Both the position numbers and the translations under genes were made by a program. Source: Streptococcus oralis (lineage in GTDB: Bacteria; Bacillota; Bacilli; Lactobacillales; Streptococcaceae). From it: a stretch of DNA of 64,000 nt. How positions within the stretch are numbered: the stretch's first letter is position 1; every line of letters begins with the position of its first letter. Positions 38,574-48,673 of the stretch are shown here, piece by piece. Location: positions 62,001-126,000 of the forward strand of contig NZ_CP023507.1 of the NCBI RefSeq assembly GCF_002386345.1. Direction: 5' to 3'. Below the pieces are notes generated by a model. The model ran no database searches. It worked only from the letters and a program-made list of their open reading frames with translations, and was not told where the DNA came from.

Positions 38574-39137
38574 ATGACAAACACACGTCGAATTTCGACC
38601 ATTGCGATTTTATCAGCCATTTCATTTGTGCTGATGTACTTTGACTTTCCGCTCTTGCCAGCGGCAACCTTCCTCAAGATCGAGTTTAGTATCTTGCCAG
38701 TCCTTGTAGGCTTGGTGGTGATGGATTTGCCAGCTGCTCTAGGAATTCTCTTGATGCGCTCACTCTTGAAGTTGCTTCTGAATAGCCAAGGAGTGAATAC
38801 CTACATTGGCTTGCCAATGAATATCGTAGCTTTGGGAGTTTTTGTTATCGTCTTTGGTTTGATTTGGAAAAAGGAACGTAGCACCCTTCGTTTCCTACTA
38901 GCATCTCTAGCGGGAACTTTTGGATTGACTTCTGCCATGTTGGTTCTCAACTATGTCTATGCGGTTCCTTTATACGCGCAGTTTGCCAACTTTGATATTA
39001 GAGAAATTATAGGACTTTCTAACTACTTGATGACTATGGTATTACCTTTTAACTTGATTGAGGGTGTAATCTTTGCCGTTTCATTCTGGTTGTTATACGT
39101 CCTCTTGAAACCAACCTTAAAACATTATGAGAGATAA
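38574..39137 (+). CDS. ribU: Riboflavin transporter RibU (ECF S-component)
   Basis: 187-aa membrane protein with about six helices, an S-component that binds riboflavin and works with the shared ECF energising module encoded elsewhere. The N-terminal helix has the ARRIS/STIAILSAISF style typical of S-components, and the FMN riboswitch directly upstream fixes the substrate. ATG 38574 follows GGAGGAACCTG; the first in-frame ATG upstream has no ribosome site. Overlaps the next gene by 11 nt. Confidence 0.92.
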   Translation: MTNTRRISTIAILSAISFVLMYFDFPLLPAATFLKIEFSILPVLVGLVVMDLPAALGILLMRSLLKLLLNSQGVNTYIGLPMNIVALGVFVIVFGLIWKKERSTLRFLLASLAGTFGLTSAMLVLNYVYAVPLYAQFANFDIREIIGLSNYLMTMVLPFNLIEGVIFAVSFWLLYVLLKPTLKHYER

Positions 39138-39777
39138 ACAAACATTTTTAATGAAGGGCAGTTTTGCCCTTTTACTTTTCGTCCTTCTTGGCTATATGGT
39201 TAAGTTCTATCCTGAAACGCTGGTCGTTTTTGATCAACCGATTCAGACTGCTCTTCGTGGGGACTTGCCAGATTATTTGACAGTTCTATTCCGTGCGCTT
39301 ACGCATTTGATTGATATCCCAGTAATCATCACCTGGGTTGCCATCGCAGCCTTTATCTTTTATCGTAAGCAGTGGAAGATAGAAAGCTACTTCATGGCGG
39401 GTAATCTAGCCTTAGCCGGTCTCTTAATCGTGACCTTTAAAAATATCTACCAGCGCCCACGGCCAGCTATTTTACACTTGGTAGAGGAGAAGGGATTTTC
39501 TTTTCCAAGTGGCCATTCTCTGGCTGTAACTTTGATGGTAGGTACTCTGATTGTCATTCTCAGTCAACGGATTAAAGATCCGGTTTGGAGAAAAATTGTG
39601 CAAATCGTCCTTGGCTTCTACCTAGTCAGTGTGCTTCTATCTCGGGTCTATCTGGGAGTTCACTACCCATCAGATGTTCTTGCCAGTTTCTGTGTAGGTT
39701 TGGGGGTCTTGTTTATCGAATTTCCTTTCTATGACAAGCTTCGCTTCCAATGGCGATTTAAAGGCAAGCAGAAGTGA
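39127..39777 (+). CDS. PAP2-family membrane phosphatase
   Basis: 216-aa type 2 phosphatidic acid phosphatase with about six membrane helices. The three catalytic motifs are present: KNIYQRPRP (KxxxxxxRP), FPSGHS (PSGH) and SRVYLGVHYPSDV (SRxxxxxHxxxD). Candidate substrates are undecaprenyl pyrophosphate or phosphatidylglycerophosphate; not decidable here. It overlaps ribU and is likely controlled by the same riboswitch. Confidence 0.9.
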   Translation: MRDKQTFLMKGSFALLLFVLLGYMVKFYPETLVVFDQPIQTALRGDLPDYLTVLFRALTHLIDIPVIITWVAIAAFIFYRKQWKIESYFMAGNLALAGLLIVTFKNIYQRPRPAILHLVEEKGFSFPSGHSLAVTLMVGTLIVILSQRIKDPVWRKIVQIVLGFYLVSVLLSRVYLGVHYPSDVLASFCVGLGVLFIEFPFYDKLRFQWRFKGKQK

Positions 39778-39819
39778 GATAGGTCTTGCAAGAATGGTAA
39801 AAATCTGATAAACTAAGTA

Positions 39820-40010
39820 GTAATTGAATAGAAATCCGCAAGACTAGTAACTCAAGGGAAGTATATCAGGGAGGAGAGCCGTGACTGCAAGCTCTCTATA
39901 TGAAAGCTGGGTGAATTCACTTGCGCATGGATTTAGAAATGAAGGTCTGACTTGTCAGATGAAAACGGATGGTACCGCGTGTCAACGCTCCGAGTGGAGT
40001 TTTTGGCATG
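39820..40010 (+). promoter_or_regulatory. T-box leader of pheS (Phe specifier)
   Basis: T-box riboswitch. The AGTAACTCAAGGGAAG and AGGGAGGAGAGCC segments belong to stem I. The specifier codon TTC (39916-39918, in GTGAATTCAC) reads tRNA-Phe. The T-box sequence GGATGGTACCGCGTG contains TGGT, able to pair with an ACCA tRNA end. A terminator hairpin CTCC-GAGT-GGAG with T5 lies at 39988-40004. Uncharged tRNA-Phe should favour read-through into pheS. Confidence 0.92.
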
Positions 40011-40049
40011 TGGTTTTCTTTTTATCTACGAGAGACTGATGGAGGAATT

Positions 40050-41096
40050 ATGTCAACTATTGAAGAACAATTAAAAGCACTTCGCGAAGAAACGCTGGCT
40101 AGCTTGAAGCAGATTACTGCTGAAAATGAAAAAGAGATGCAAGACTTGCGTGTCTCTGTCCTTGGTAAAAAAGGGTCGCTTACGGAAATCCTTAAAGGGA
40201 TGAAAGATGTCTCTGCTGAGATGCGTCCAATCATCGGGAAACATGTTAATGAAGCTCGTGATGTTTTGACGGCAGCCTTTGAAGAAACAGCTAAGCTCTT
40301 GGAAGAAAAGAAAGTCGCAGCTCAACTAGCTAGCGAGAGCATTGATGTGACACTTCCAGGTCGCCCAGTTGCGACTGGGCATCGTCATGTCCTCACACAA
40401 ACAAGTGAAGAAATCGAAGATATTTTCATCGGTATGGGGTACCAAGTTGTGGATGGTTTTGAAGTGGAGCAAGACTACTACAACTTTGAGCGTATGAATC
40501 TTCCAAAAGATCACCCAGCTCGCGATATGCAGGATACTTTCTATATCACTGAAGAAATCTTGCTCCGTACTCATACGTCTCCAGTTCAGGCGCGTGCTAT
40601 GGATGCTCATGATTTTTTAAAAGGTCCTTTGAAAATGATCTCACCAGGACGTGTGTTCCGTCGTGATACGGACGATGCAACCCACAGTCACCAGTTCCAC
40701 CAAATCGAAGGCTTGGTTGTTGGGAAAAACATCTCTATGGCAGACCTTCAAGGAACCCTTCAGTTGATCGTCCAAAAGATGTTCGGTGAAGAACGTCAGA
40801 TCCGTTTGCGTCCATCTTATTTCCCATTCACAGAGCCGTCTGTTGAAGTGGATGTTTCCTGCTTCAAGTGTGGTGGAGAAGGCTGTAACGTATGTAAGAA
40901 AACAGGTTGGATTGAGATTATGGGGGCCGGTATGGTTCACCCACGTGTCCTTGAAATGAGTGGTATCGATGCGACTGTTTATTCTGGATTTGCCTTTGGT
41001 CTTGGACAAGAGCGCGTAGCCATGCTCCGCTACGGAATCAATGATATCCGTGGGTTCTATCAAGGCGATGTCCGCTTCTCAGAACAGTTTAAATAA
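40050..41096 (+). CDS. pheS: Phenylalanyl-tRNA synthetase alpha subunit
   Basis: 348-aa catalytic alpha chain, class II synthetase. Coiled-coil N-terminus (about 1-90), motif 2 around [22 protein letters not shown] and motif 3 [15 protein letters not shown] near the end. GGAGGAATT before ATG 40050 fixes the start. Active as an alpha2-beta2 tetramer with PheT. Controlled by the T-box just upstream. Confidence 0.96.
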   Translation: MSTIEEQLKALREETLASLKQITAENEKEMQDLRVSVLGKKGSLTEILKGMKDVSAEMRPIIGKHVNEARDVLTAAFEETAKLLEEKKVAAQLASESIDVTLPGRPVATGHRHVLTQTSEEIEDIFIGMGYQVVDGFEVEQDYYNFERMNLPKDHPARDMQDTFYITEEILLRTHTSPVQARAMDAHDFLKGPLKMISPGRVFRRDTDDATHSHQFHQIEGLVVGKNISMADLQGTLQLIVQKMFGEERQIRLRPSYFPFTEPSVEVDVSCFKCGGEGCNVCKKTGWIEIMGAGMVHPRVLEMSGIDATVYSGFAFGLGQERVAMLRYGINDIRGFYQGDVRFSEQFK

Positions 41097-41225
41097 GATT
41101 GAAACCTGAAACACAGTCCTATACAGTCCTAGTCATTTTCTCTCGATGAGAATAGTAAGGACTGACTCGAAGAAAAAGAAAGGAATTGAAAAGGTCTTAC
41201 TTGGTGGGATCTTACAATCAGAATT
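41097..41225 (+). other. pheS-pheT spacer with imperfect hairpin
   Basis: The 129-nt gap has no gene. It contains an imperfect hairpin, AGTCCT...ATTTTCTC / GAGAAT...AGGACT (about 41125-41165), without a T-run. In most bacteria pheS and pheT are nearly adjacent, so something may have been inserted or lost here. Confidence 0.5.
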
Positions 41226-43631
41226 ATGCTTGTATCTTATAAATGGTTAAAAGAATTGGTGGACATTGATGTGCCATCACAAGAGTTGGCTGAGAAAATG
41301 TCAACTACAGGGATTGAGGTCGAAGGTGTCGAATCACCGGCTGCTGGTCTCTCAAAAATTGTCGTCGGTGAGGTTTTGTCTTGCGAAGATGTGCCAGAAA
41401 CACACTTGCATGTCTGTCAGGTTAACGTTGGCGAAGAAGAAGCTCGTCAAATCGTTTGTGGTGCCCCAAATGTGCGTGCTGGTATCAAGGTCATGGTGGC
41501 ACTTCCGGGAGCTCGTATCGCTGACAACTACAAAATCAAAAAAGGGAAAATCCGTGGCTTAGAGTCACTTGGAATGATCTGTTCCCTTGGTGAATTAGGT
41601 ATTTCTGACTCGGTTGTACCGAAGGAATTCGCAGATGGTATTCAAATCTTGCCTCAAGATGCTGTTCCTGGGGATGAAGTTTTCTCTTACCTAGACTTGG
41701 ATGATGAAATCATTGAACTTTCTATCACGCCAAATCGTGCAGATGCTATATCTATGCGTGGGGTAGCTCATGAAGTGGCAGCCATCTATGACAAGGCAGT
41801 TAACTTCAAAGAATTCAGTTTAACAGAAACAAATGAAGCTGCAGCAGATGCACTTTCTGTAAGTATCGATACCGACAAGGCGCCTTACTATGCAGCCCGT
41901 ATCTTGGACAATGTGACCATCGCACCAAGTCCACAATGGTTGCAAAACCTTCTTATGAACGAAGGGATTCGTCCGATCAATAACGTAGTTGACGTAACCA
42001 ACTATATCCTGCTCTACTTTGGTCAACCCATGCATGCCTTTGACTTGGATACCTTTGAAGGGACTGATATCCGCGTACGTGAAGCGCGTGCTGGTGAAAA
42101 ATTAGTGACCTTGGACGGTGAAGAACGTGAACTTGCAGAAACTGACCTAGTCATCACTGTTGCTGACAAACCAGTTGCCCTTGCAGGTGTTATGGGCGGA
42201 CAAGCTACAGAAATCTCTGAAAAATCTAGTCGTGTGGTCCTTGAAGCGGCTGTTTTCAATGGTAAATCCATCCGCAAGACTAGCGGACGCCTCAACCTTC
42301 GTTCTGAGTCGTCTTCTCGCTTTGAAAAAGGCATCAATGTGGCAACTGTTAACGAAGCCCTTGATGCTGCGGCGAGCATGATTGCTGATCTTGCAGGTGC
42401 GACAGTGCGTAAGGGCATCGTTTCAGCAGGAGAGCTTGATACTTCTGATGTGGAAGTTTCTTCTACTCTTGCAGATGTTAACCGCGTCCTTGGTACAGAA
42501 CTTTCCTATGCTGATGTGGAAGATGTCTTCCGTCGTCTTGGCTTTGGCCTTTCTGGCAATGCAGAAAGCTTTATAGTCAGCGTACCCCGTCGTCGTTGGG
42601 ATATCACCATCGAAGCGGACCTCTTTGAAGAAATCGCTCGTATCTATGGATATGACCGCTTGCCAACTAGTCTTCCAAAAGATGATGGTACAGCTGGCGA
42701 ATTGACTGCGACACAAAAATTGCGCCGTCAAGTCCGTACCATCGCTGAAGGAGCAGGTTTGACAGAGATCATCACCTACGCTCTGACAACTCCTGAAAAA
42801 GCAGTTGAGTTTACAGCTCAACCAAGTAACCTTACAGAACTCATGTGGCCAATGACTGTGGACCGTTCTGTCCTCCGTCAAAATATGGTCTCAGGTATCC
42901 TTGATACCGTTGCCTACAACGTGGCTCGTAAGAACAAAAACTTGGCTCTTTACGAGATTGGAAAAGTCTTTGAACAAACAGGCAATCCAAAAGAAGAATT
43001 ACCAAACGAAATCAACAGTTTTGCCTTTGCCTTAACAGGCTTGGTTGCAGAAAAAGATTTCCAAACGGCAGCAGTTCCAGTTGATTTCTTCTATGCTAAG
43101 GGAATCCTTGAAGCGCTCTTTACTCGCTTGGGACTAGAAGTGACTTATACAGCAACAGCTGAGATTGCAAGTCTCCATCCAGGACGTACAGCCGTGATTT
43201 CACTCGGCGACCAAGTTCTTGGTTTCCTTGGCCAAGTGCATCCAGTCACTGCCAAGGCCTACGATATTCCAGAAACGTATGTAGCTGAGCTCAACCTTTC
43301 AGGCATCGAAGCTGCCCTTCAACCAGCTGCTCCATTTGTAGAAATCACTAAATTCCCAGCAGTCAGTCGTGACATGGCTCTACTCCTCAAGGCAGAAGTC
43401 ACTCATCAAGAAGTTGTAGACGCTATCCAAGCTGCAGGCGTGAAACGTTTGACAGATATCAAACTCTTTGACGTCTTCTCAGGCGAAAAACTGGGAGTTG
43501 GCATGAAGTCAATGGCCTATAGCTTGACCTTCCAAAATCCAGAAGATAGCTTAACAGACGAAGAAGTCGCACGCTATATGGAAAAAATCCAAGCATCACT
43601 CGAAGAAAAAGTGAATGCAGAAGTGCGTTAA
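41226..43631 (+). CDS. pheT: Phenylalanyl-tRNA synthetase beta subunit
   Basis: 801-aa beta chain. An N-terminal tRNA-binding (EMAP-like) domain (about 40-150), the B3/B4 editing domain (about 210-390, with [21 protein letters not shown]), B5 DNA-binding-like fold, a catalytic-like core and the C-terminal FDX-ACB anticodon-binding domain (from about 708, [12 protein letters not shown]). Complete length. Terminator follows. Confidence 0.96.
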   Translation: MLVSYKWLKELVDIDVPSQELAEKMSTTGIEVEGVESPAAGLSKIVVGEVLSCEDVPETHLHVCQVNVGEEEARQIVCGAPNVRAGIKVMVALPGARIADNYKIKKGKIRGLESLGMICSLGELGISDSVVPKEFADGIQILPQDAVPGDEVFSYLDLDDEIIELSITPNRADAISMRGVAHEVAAIYDKAVNFKEFSLTETNEAAADALSVSIDTDKAPYYAARILDNVTIAPSPQWLQNLLMNEGIRPINNVVDVTNYILLYFGQPMHAFDLDTFEGTDIRVREARAGEKLVTLDGEERELAETDLVITVADKPVALAGVMGGQATEISEKSSRVVLEAAVFNGKSIRKTSGRLNLRSESSSRFEKGINVATVNEALDAAASMIADLAGATVRKGIVSAGELDTSDVEVSSTLADVNRVLGTELSYADVEDVFRRLGFGLSGNAESFIVSVPRRRWDITIEADLFEEIARIYGYDRLPTSLPKDDGTAGELTATQKLRRQVRTIAEGAGLTEIITYALTTPEKAVEFTAQPSNLTELMWPMTVDRSVLRQNMVSGILDTVAYNVARKNKNLALYEIGKVFEQTGNPKEELPNEINSFAFALTGLVAEKDFQTAAVPVDFFYAKGILEALFTRLGLEVTYTATAEIASLHPGRTAVISLGDQVLGFLGQVHPVTAKAYDIPETYVAELNLSGIEAALQPAAPFVEITKFPAVSRDMALLLKAEVTHQEVVDAIQAAGVKRLTDIKLFDVFSGEKLGVGMKSMAYSLTFQNPEDSLTDEEVARYMEKIQASLEEKVNAEVR

Positions 43632-43636
43632 TAGTC

Positions 43637-43666
43637 TAAAATCCATCCCTCGGGGTGGATTTTTAG
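43637..43666 (+). terminator. pheST terminator
   Basis: AAAATCCATCCC-TC-GGGGTGGATTTTT hairpin just after the pheT stop. Confidence 0.85.
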
Positions 43667-43825
43667 TTTCAAAAGGACAGTTCAGAAGAGAAAAGCGATA
43701 GTTGAGGAGGAAGCCATCTCAGAAAGTCTTTAATGAGTTATACTAAAGCTATCGCTGAAGCACTTAAATTTATTAGAGATAGGATACTTTTGCTACTTAT
43801 AATCCGATAAAATGGACATAAATCG

Positions 43826-43855
43826 TTGTAAAGGCTATCAAAAAGGAGTATAATA
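43826..43855 (+). promoter_or_regulatory. Promoter of the ABC exporter operon
   Basis: -35 TTGTAA (43826-43831), 18-bp spacer, -10 TATAAT (43850-43855). Confidence 0.6.
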
Positions 43856-43881
43856 AGTGCAACATATCTCGGAGGTGGAAA

Positions 43882-44775
43882 ATGTTAGAAGTAAGAAATC
43901 TAGAGAAAAGTTTCGGTCCCAAGCAAGTCTTGTTTGGTGTCGATTTTCAGGCAAGTCCAGGAAGGATTCTGGGCTTGGTCGGGAAGAATGGTGCTGGGAA
44001 AACAACGATTTTCCACAGTATGTTGAAATTTTTAGAGTATCAAGGAGAGATCAGTCTGGATGGACAGGAGATTCGTCAGGAAACCTATGCTCGGATTGGT
44101 TATCTGCCTGAGGAACGCAGCCTTATGCCCAAGCTGACAGTCCTTGAGCAAGTTCGCTACTTGGCGACTCTAAAAAGCATGGATGCTAAGGAAGTCAAGG
44201 AAAAACTCCCTCAATGGATGGAAAAATTGGAAGTGAAGGGCAAATTGACCGACAAAATCAAGAGCCTCTCTAAAGGGAATCAACAGAAAATTCAGTTGAT
44301 CATCACCCTGATCCATGAGCCAGACTTGATCATCCTGGATGAGCCTTTTAGTGGTTTGGATCCAGTTAATACCGAGTTACTCAAACAAGTCATCTTGAAA
44401 GAGAAAGAGCGCGGTGCAATCATTATCTTTTCTGACCATGTTATGACCAACGTTGAGGAACTTTGCGATGATATCCTGATGATTCGAGATGGCCGAGTGG
44501 TCTTGCATGGACCTGTTCAGGATGTTCGCAATCAATACGGGAAAACACGTCTTTTTGTTTCAAGTGAACGAAGCAAGGAAGAATTGGAAAAACTTCCTCA
44601 CGTCAAACAGGTGAGCTTGACCAAGCAAGGCAGTTGGAAATTGATCCTCGATGATGAGAGCGCTGGAAGGGAACTCTTCCCAATCCTCACTCAAGGTCAA
44701 TACATCGCGACCTTTGACCAACAAGCTCCAACAATCGATGAAATCTTTAAACTAGAATCAGGGGTGGAAGTATGA
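43882..44775 (+). CDS. ABC transporter ATP-binding protein (NatA-like)
   Basis: 297-aa ATPase. Walker A GKNGAGKTT (about 35-43), signature LSKGNQQK, Walker B LIILDEPFSGLDP and a C-terminal regulatory tail (about 215-297) found in ABC-2 exporters. It overlaps its permease by 4 nt. Substrate unknown; Na+ extrusion (NatAB) or drug/peptide export are the usual family roles. Confidence 0.88.
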   Translation: MLEVRNLEKSFGPKQVLFGVDFQASPGRILGLVGKNGAGKTTIFHSMLKFLEYQGEISLDGQEIRQETYARIGYLPEERSLMPKLTVLEQVRYLATLKSMDAKEVKEKLPQWMEKLEVKGKLTDKIKSLSKGNQQKIQLIITLIHEPDLIILDEPFSGLDPVNTELLKQVILKEKERGAIIIFSDHVMTNVEELCDDILMIRDGRVVLHGPVQDVRNQYGKTRLFVSSERSKEELEKLPHVKQVSLTKQGSWKLILDDESAGRELFPILTQGQYIATFDQQAPTIDEIFKLESGVEV

Positions 44776-45971
44776 GAAATATGTGGGTTGTAATGAAGGA
44801 AACCTATCTTCGACATGTCAAGTCGTGGAGTTTCTTCTTTATGGTGATTTCGCCGTTCTTTTTTATCGCTCTAACTGGAGGAATTAGCTATCTCCAAGGC
44901 TCTTCTATGGCCAAGAATAGCAAGATAGCAGTAGTAACAACGGTGCCATCTGTGGAAGAAGGGCTCAAGGGTACCAATGGTATCAACTTTGATTACAAGG
45001 ATGAAGCCAGTGCTCAAGCTGCTATCAAGGATGAGAAAATCAAGGGATACCTAACCATTGACCAAGAGGACAGCGTCCTCAAGGCCGTTTATCACGGTGA
45101 AACTTCTCTTGAAACAGGCATCAAACTAGCAGTAACCAATAAGCTAAACGAACTGCAATATCAACTCAATCGTTCGGCAGCCAATTTGTCTCAAGAACAG
45201 GAACAACGCTTGAGTCAAACCGTTGATTTTACTGAGAAGATTGATGAATCTAAGGAAAACAAAAAAATTGTTCAAACCATTGCGGCCGCAGGGCTTGGTT
45301 TCTTCCTTTATATGATTTTGATTACCTATGCTAGTGTCACTGCTCAGGAAGTAGCTAGCGAGAAAGGAACCAAAATCATGGAGGTGGTCTTCTCTAGTAT
45401 CCGAGCTAGTCATTATTTCTACGCTCGCATGCTGGCTTTGCTTCTTGTGATTTTGACTCATATTGGCATTTACGTCGTGGGTGGGCTGGCTGCCATTCTG
45501 CTCTTTAAGGACCTACCAATCTTGGCACAATCTGGTATTTTAAACCATATAGGAGAGGCCTTCTCGCTCAATACCTTATTGTTTGTCTTGGTTAGCCTCT
45601 TTATGTACGTTGTTTTAGCAGCCTTCCTAGGCTCTATGGTTTCTCGCCCTGAGGATTCAGGAAAGGCCTTGTCGCCATTGATGATCTTGATTATAGCAGG
45701 ATTTGTCGGTGTGACTTCTCTAGGTGCTGCTGGGGATAATTTAGTTCTGAAAATTGGTTCCTTTATTCCTTTCATCTCGACCTTCTTTATGCCATTTAGA
45801 GCTATAAATGGGTATGCAAGTGGTCTAGAAGCTTGGATTTCGCTTGCCATAACGGTTGTTTTTGCAATCACTGCAACAGCCTTTATCGGGCGCATGTATG
45901 CTAGTCTAGTCCTTCAAACAGATGATTTGGGAATCTGGAAAACCTTTAAACGTGCCTTAGCTTATAAATAG
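44772..45971 (+). CDS. ABC-2 type permease (NatB-like)
   Basis: 399-aa membrane partner. One N-terminal helix (about 18-40), a large external domain (about 41-170) and five to six C-terminal helices, the ABC-2 layout seen in NatB. The ATGA overlap with the ATPase shows coupled translation. Followed by the terminator AGCCTCGC / GCGAGG with T5 (about 45974-45999). Confidence 0.87.
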   Translation: MRNMWVVMKETYLRHVKSWSFFFMVISPFFFIALTGGISYLQGSSMAKNSKIAVVTTVPSVEEGLKGTNGINFDYKDEASAQAAIKDEKIKGYLTIDQEDSVLKAVYHGETSLETGIKLAVTNKLNELQYQLNRSAANLSQEQEQRLSQTVDFTEKIDESKENKKIVQTIAAAGLGFFLYMILITYASVTAQEVASEKGTKIMEVVFSSIRASHYFYARMLALLLVILTHIGIYVVGGLAAILLFKDLPILAQSGILNHIGEAFSLNTLLFVLVSLFMYVVLAAFLGSMVSRPEDSGKALSPLMILIIAGFVGVTSLGAAGDNLVLKIGSFIPFISTFFMPFRAINGYASGLEAWISLAITVVFAITATAFIGRMYASLVLQTDDLGIWKTFKRALAYK

Positions 45972-45973
45972 GA

Positions 45974-45999
45974 GAGCCTCGCAAAAGCGAGGTTTTTCT
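45974..45999 (+). terminator. Terminator of the ABC exporter operon
   Basis: AGCCTCGC-AAAA-GCGAGG stem and T5. Confidence 0.85.
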
Positions 46000-46042
46000 A
46001 GATGTTAAACACTGAAATCAGCAAAAATATTTTTCATATCTA

Positions 46043-46175
46043 TTGACTTTTAGTAGTAAAATTTGGTATGATAGTAGACGGTATTGTTTACCCCATTTGT
46101 AAGGCCCCGGAACCTTTCAAATACCTCGCGGACCGGAACATCCGCCCTGTAAACAAAAACGATATTCATATAGGA
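46043..46175 (+). promoter_or_regulatory. Promoter and L13 ribosomal leader
   Basis: -35 TTGACT (46043-46048), 18-bp spacer and -10 TATGAT precede a roughly 100-nt structured leader (about 46078-46175) that begins GGTATTGTTTAC and ends GTAAACAAAAACG. The pairing of GTTTAC with GTAAAC closes the structure. This matches the Firmicutes L13 leader, which lets L13 repress its own operon. Confidence 0.8.
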
Positions 46176-46181
46176 GAAATC

Positions 46182-46628
46182 ATGAACAAAACTACATTCA
46201 TGGCTAAACCAGGCCAAGTAGAACGCAAATGGTACGTTGTTGACGCAACTGATGTACCTCTTGGACGCCTTTCAGCAGTTGTTGCTAGCGTACTTCGCGG
46301 AAAAAACAAACCAACATTCACACCACACACTGATACAGGTGACTTCGTAATCGTTATCAATGCTGAAAAAGTTAAATTGACTGGTAAAAAAGCAACTGAT
46401 AAGATCTACTACACCCACTCAAACCACCCAGGTGGATTGAAACAAATCTCTGCTGGTGAACTTCGTTCTAAAAATGCAGTACGTTTGATCGAAAAATCAG
46501 TTAAAGGTATGCTTCCACACAATACTCTTGGCCGCGCTCAAGGTATGAAATTGAAAGTATTCGTTGGAGCTGAGCACACTCACGCTGCACAACAACCAGA
46601 AGTTCTTGATATTTCAGGACTTATCTAA
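46182..46628 (+). CDS. rplM: 50S ribosomal protein L13
   Basis: 148-aa L13 of normal length, with the typical [19 protein letters not shown] and [13 protein letters not shown] segments. TAGGAGAAATC before ATG 46182. First gene of the rplM-rpsI operon. Confidence 0.97.
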   Translation: MNKTTFMAKPGQVERKWYVVDATDVPLGRLSAVVASVLRGKNKPTFTPHTDTGDFVIVINAEKVKLTGKKATDKIYYTHSNHPGGLKQISAGELRSKNAVRLIEKSVKGMLPHNTLGRAQGMKLKVFVGAEHTHAAQQPEVLDISGLI

Positions 46629-46646
46629 GGAAAGGAACAATAAAGT

Positions 46647-47039
46647 ATGTCACAAGCACAATATGCAGGTACTGGACGTCGTAAAAACGCTGTTGCACGC
46701 GTTCGCCTTGTTCCAGGAACTGGTAAAATCACTGTTAACAAAAAAGATGTTGAAGAGTACATCCCACACGCTGACCTTCGTCTTGTTATCAACCAACCAT
46801 TTGCAGTTACTTCAACTGTAGGTTCATACGACGTTTTCGTTAACGTTGTAGGTGGTGGATACGCTGGTCAATCAGGAGCTATCCGTCACGGTATCGCTCG
46901 TGCCCTTCTTCAAGTAGACCCAGACTTCCGCGATTCATTGAAACGCGCAGGACTTCTTACACGTGACTCACGTAAAGTTGAACGTAAGAAACCAGGTCTT
47001 AAGAAAGCTCGTAAAGCATCACAATTCTCAAAACGTTAA
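46647..47039 (+). CDS. rpsI: 30S ribosomal protein S9
   Basis: 130-aa S9. It ends [12 protein letters not shown], the C-terminal tail that reaches the P-site tRNA. The gene is intact, but its 3' end is the attachment site of the mobile island that follows: 38 bp of its coding end are repeated at 57034-57071 and 45 bp around and after its stop are repeated at 57180-57224. The island's left end therefore supplies or preserves a full S9 tail. Confidence 0.97.
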   Translation: MSQAQYAGTGRRKNAVARVRLVPGTGKITVNKKDVEEYIPHADLRLVINQPFAVTSTVGSYDVFVNVVGGGYAGQSGAIRHGIARALLQVDPDFRDSLKRAGLLTRDSRKVERKKPGLKKARKASQFSKR

Positions 47040-47071
47040 TCAATACGATTATATCAACGTTTCAAAGCACT
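46989..47071 (+). repeat. attL: island attachment site at rpsI 3' end
   Basis: Bases 46989-47026 are repeated perfectly at 57034-57071. Bases 47027-47071 are repeated with one change (44/45) at 57180-57224. Together these direct repeats mark the left end of the island. Confidence 0.8.
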
Positions 47072-47099
47072 TTGCAAAAATTTTGCAAAGTGCTTTTTT
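47064..47099 (+). terminator. Terminator after rpsI
   Basis: Near-perfect palindrome: GCACTTTGCAAAA, one base, its complement, then T6. It also lies at the left end of the island. Confidence 0.85.
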
Positions 47100-47124
47100 G
47101 TCGATTTTTGAGCTCAAATAGCTT

Positions 47125-47148
47125 TGTGATAACCTTCTGATAACCTCT
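47125..47148 (+). repeat. Candidate integrase arm site, left copy
   Basis: TGTGATAACC-TTC-TGATAACCTCT, an internal TGATAACC direct repeat. The copy at 56912-56935 matches 22/24 in the same orientation, so each island end carries one. Confidence 0.65.
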
Positions 47149-47170
47149 TCTAAATTTTTAAAATCATGAT

Positions 47171-48325
47171 TTATTTTGCTTTATTGAGATAGTCTGCAAA
47201 TTTGTCAATAGAGTTTTTCTCACCAGTTTTTGTGGTGTGAGTATAGACATCTAATGTCACCTGACTGCTTGCATGACCGAGACGTTTTGATGTATTAGAA
47301 GGATCGATTCCAATTTCAGACATAAGTGTTGCATGTGTATGTCTAAACCCATGTGGGCTAATTGGTTTTAATTTATGCTTTTTAATAATTCGATTCAGTA
47401 CGTTATTAATGTAATCAGCATGCAAAGGTTCAATTTTGTCATTACTTGATATGTAAGAGAACATATATTCATCACTAATATTCAGCTTTGTAAGAGGAAG
47501 CTGAGATTGTTCTTTCAGATAGAAATTTCTCCATTGCTTAATAATATCGATTGTCTCATCATCAAGATAGATTATACGAACTGAAGATTCATTCTTTGTG
47601 CTCTTTTCAATCGCTTTACCGTCAATTCTTCCTAGACTTTTATCTATGTTCAATAGATTGCTGTCAAAGTTAATATCAGCCCATTTTAAAGCGTATAACT
47701 CCCCTTTTCGTAGTCCACTAAATGCAAGCAGTCTAAATAAAGCAAAATGTTTAAATGGCTCAGTTTCTTTCACTATATCAAGGAAATGATGTAATTCCTC
47801 CAGAGACCAAAAATTATCTGATCTAGTTTTTTTGATTTTAGGCATGATAACATTCTTCATTGGATTTCGATCAATGTAGTTCATGTTGATTGCAAAATCA
47901 AAAATTTTTGAGGTATAGGATTTTATCTGTTTGATATTTTTGAAAGTCTGAGATTTTTGTGTAATAAAGTTTTGACAGTCTAAAGGACTGATTTGCTCAA
48001 TAAATTTATCGCCAAATATTGGTAGAATATGTATTCGATAGATATTCTTAGTTTGGGAAGAAGTTGTTTCTTCAACGGTACCAACATAGGCATTAAACCA
48101 TTCTTGATAAAGTTCTTTATAAGTGACTTTGGGGTTAGGTTTGTCGGTACTTACTGTGGGGGCAACGACACCAGCTTCTAAACGAGCTTCGTACAATTTT
48201 GCCTCTTTTTTGGTTTTGAACCCTCTCTTTAAGTGCCTTTTTTTCTTTCCATAAGCATCTAAGCCAATGTAAAAGCTGACATAGTATAGGATTCCTTTTT
48301 TTGTTTTGTATTTGTGTATAGACAT
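47171..48325 (-). CDS. int: Site-specific tyrosine recombinase (integrase)
   Basis: 384-aa phage/ICE-type integrase. An N-terminal AP2-like arm-binding domain with an unusual basic repeat (GKKKRHLKRGFKTKKEAK), a SAM-like core-binding domain (about 65-165), and a catalytic domain with Arg in FSGLRKGEL, HGFRHTHAT (HxxR), LGH and the nucleophile in VTLDVYTHT. It faces rpsI, as expected for an enzyme encoded next to its attL. It should drive integration into the rpsI 3' end. Confidence 0.93.
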   Translation of the reverse strand: MSIHKYKTKKGILYYVSFYIGLDAYGKKKRHLKRGFKTKKEAKLYEARLEAGVVAPTVSTDKPNPKVTYKELYQEWFNAYVGTVEETTSSQTKNIYRIHILPIFGDKFIEQISPLDCQNFITQKSQTFKNIKQIKSYTSKIFDFAINMNYIDRNPMKNVIMPKIKKTRSDNFWSLEELHHFLDIVKETEPFKHFALFRLLAFSGLRKGELYALKWADINFDSNLLNIDKSLGRIDGKAIEKSTKNESSVRIIYLDDETIDIIKQWRNFYLKEQSQLPLTKLNISDEYMFSYISSNDKIEPLHADYINNVLNRIIKKHKLKPISPHGFRHTHATLMSEIGIDPSNTSKRLGHASSQVTLDVYTHTTKTGEKNSIDKFADYLNKAK

Positions 48326-48341
48326 TTTTTCTCCGTATCTA

Positions 48342-48357
48342 AGTTTTCGGAGCTTAT
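48342..48357. repeat. 16-bp inverted repeat partner, int-xis intergenic copy
   Basis: AGTTTTCGGAGCTTAT; its exact reverse complement lies at 56892-56907 near the right end of the island. Possibly a regulator or excisionase site. Confidence 0.55.
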
Positions 48358-48383
48358 TTAATTTAGAAATGAGGTGTGAATTT

Positions 48384-48665
48384 ATGTCGGAAACTACTTT
48401 AGTTGTCCAGCTTCCTAAAGAATTAGAGAAGCAATTACGTGCTCACTATGATGAGATGATTTCAAATGCTGTAGCAAGAGTATTTGAAGATAAAGAACTT
48501 TATAAACCTATGGTTCGTATGTCAGGTTTGTCTAGGTGGTTAGATGTATCTACGACAACAATCCAAAAATGGACGAAAGAAGGAATGCCAACCATGGTGA
48601 TTGATGGAGTGACTTTATACGATAAAAGAGCAGTAACACGATGGTTGAAGCAATATGAAAGATAG
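48384..48665 (+). CDS. HTH excisionase-like / DNA-binding protein
   Basis: 93-aa basic protein. The C-terminal half (MSGLSRWLDVSTTTIQKWTKEGMP..., then YDKRAVTRWLKQYER) is a MerR-like winged HTH of the kind found in excisionases (helix_turn_helix_17 type). The divergent position next to int suggests a role in excision or control of int. GAGGTG lies before ATG 48384. Not enough to name as xis. Confidence 0.7.
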   Translation: MSETTLVVQLPKELEKQLRAHYDEMISNAVARVFEDKELYKPMVRMSGLSRWLDVSTTTIQKWTKEGMPTMVIDGVTLYDKRAVTRWLKQYER

Positions 48666-48673
48666 GTACTCGT

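Noticed and set aside
43694-43756. Inverted repeat AGCGATAG / CTATCGCT in the gap before the ABC exporter
   Set aside because: Only 8 bp with a 47-nt loop, no T-run and no match to BOX or RUP repeats that I know; too weak to call.
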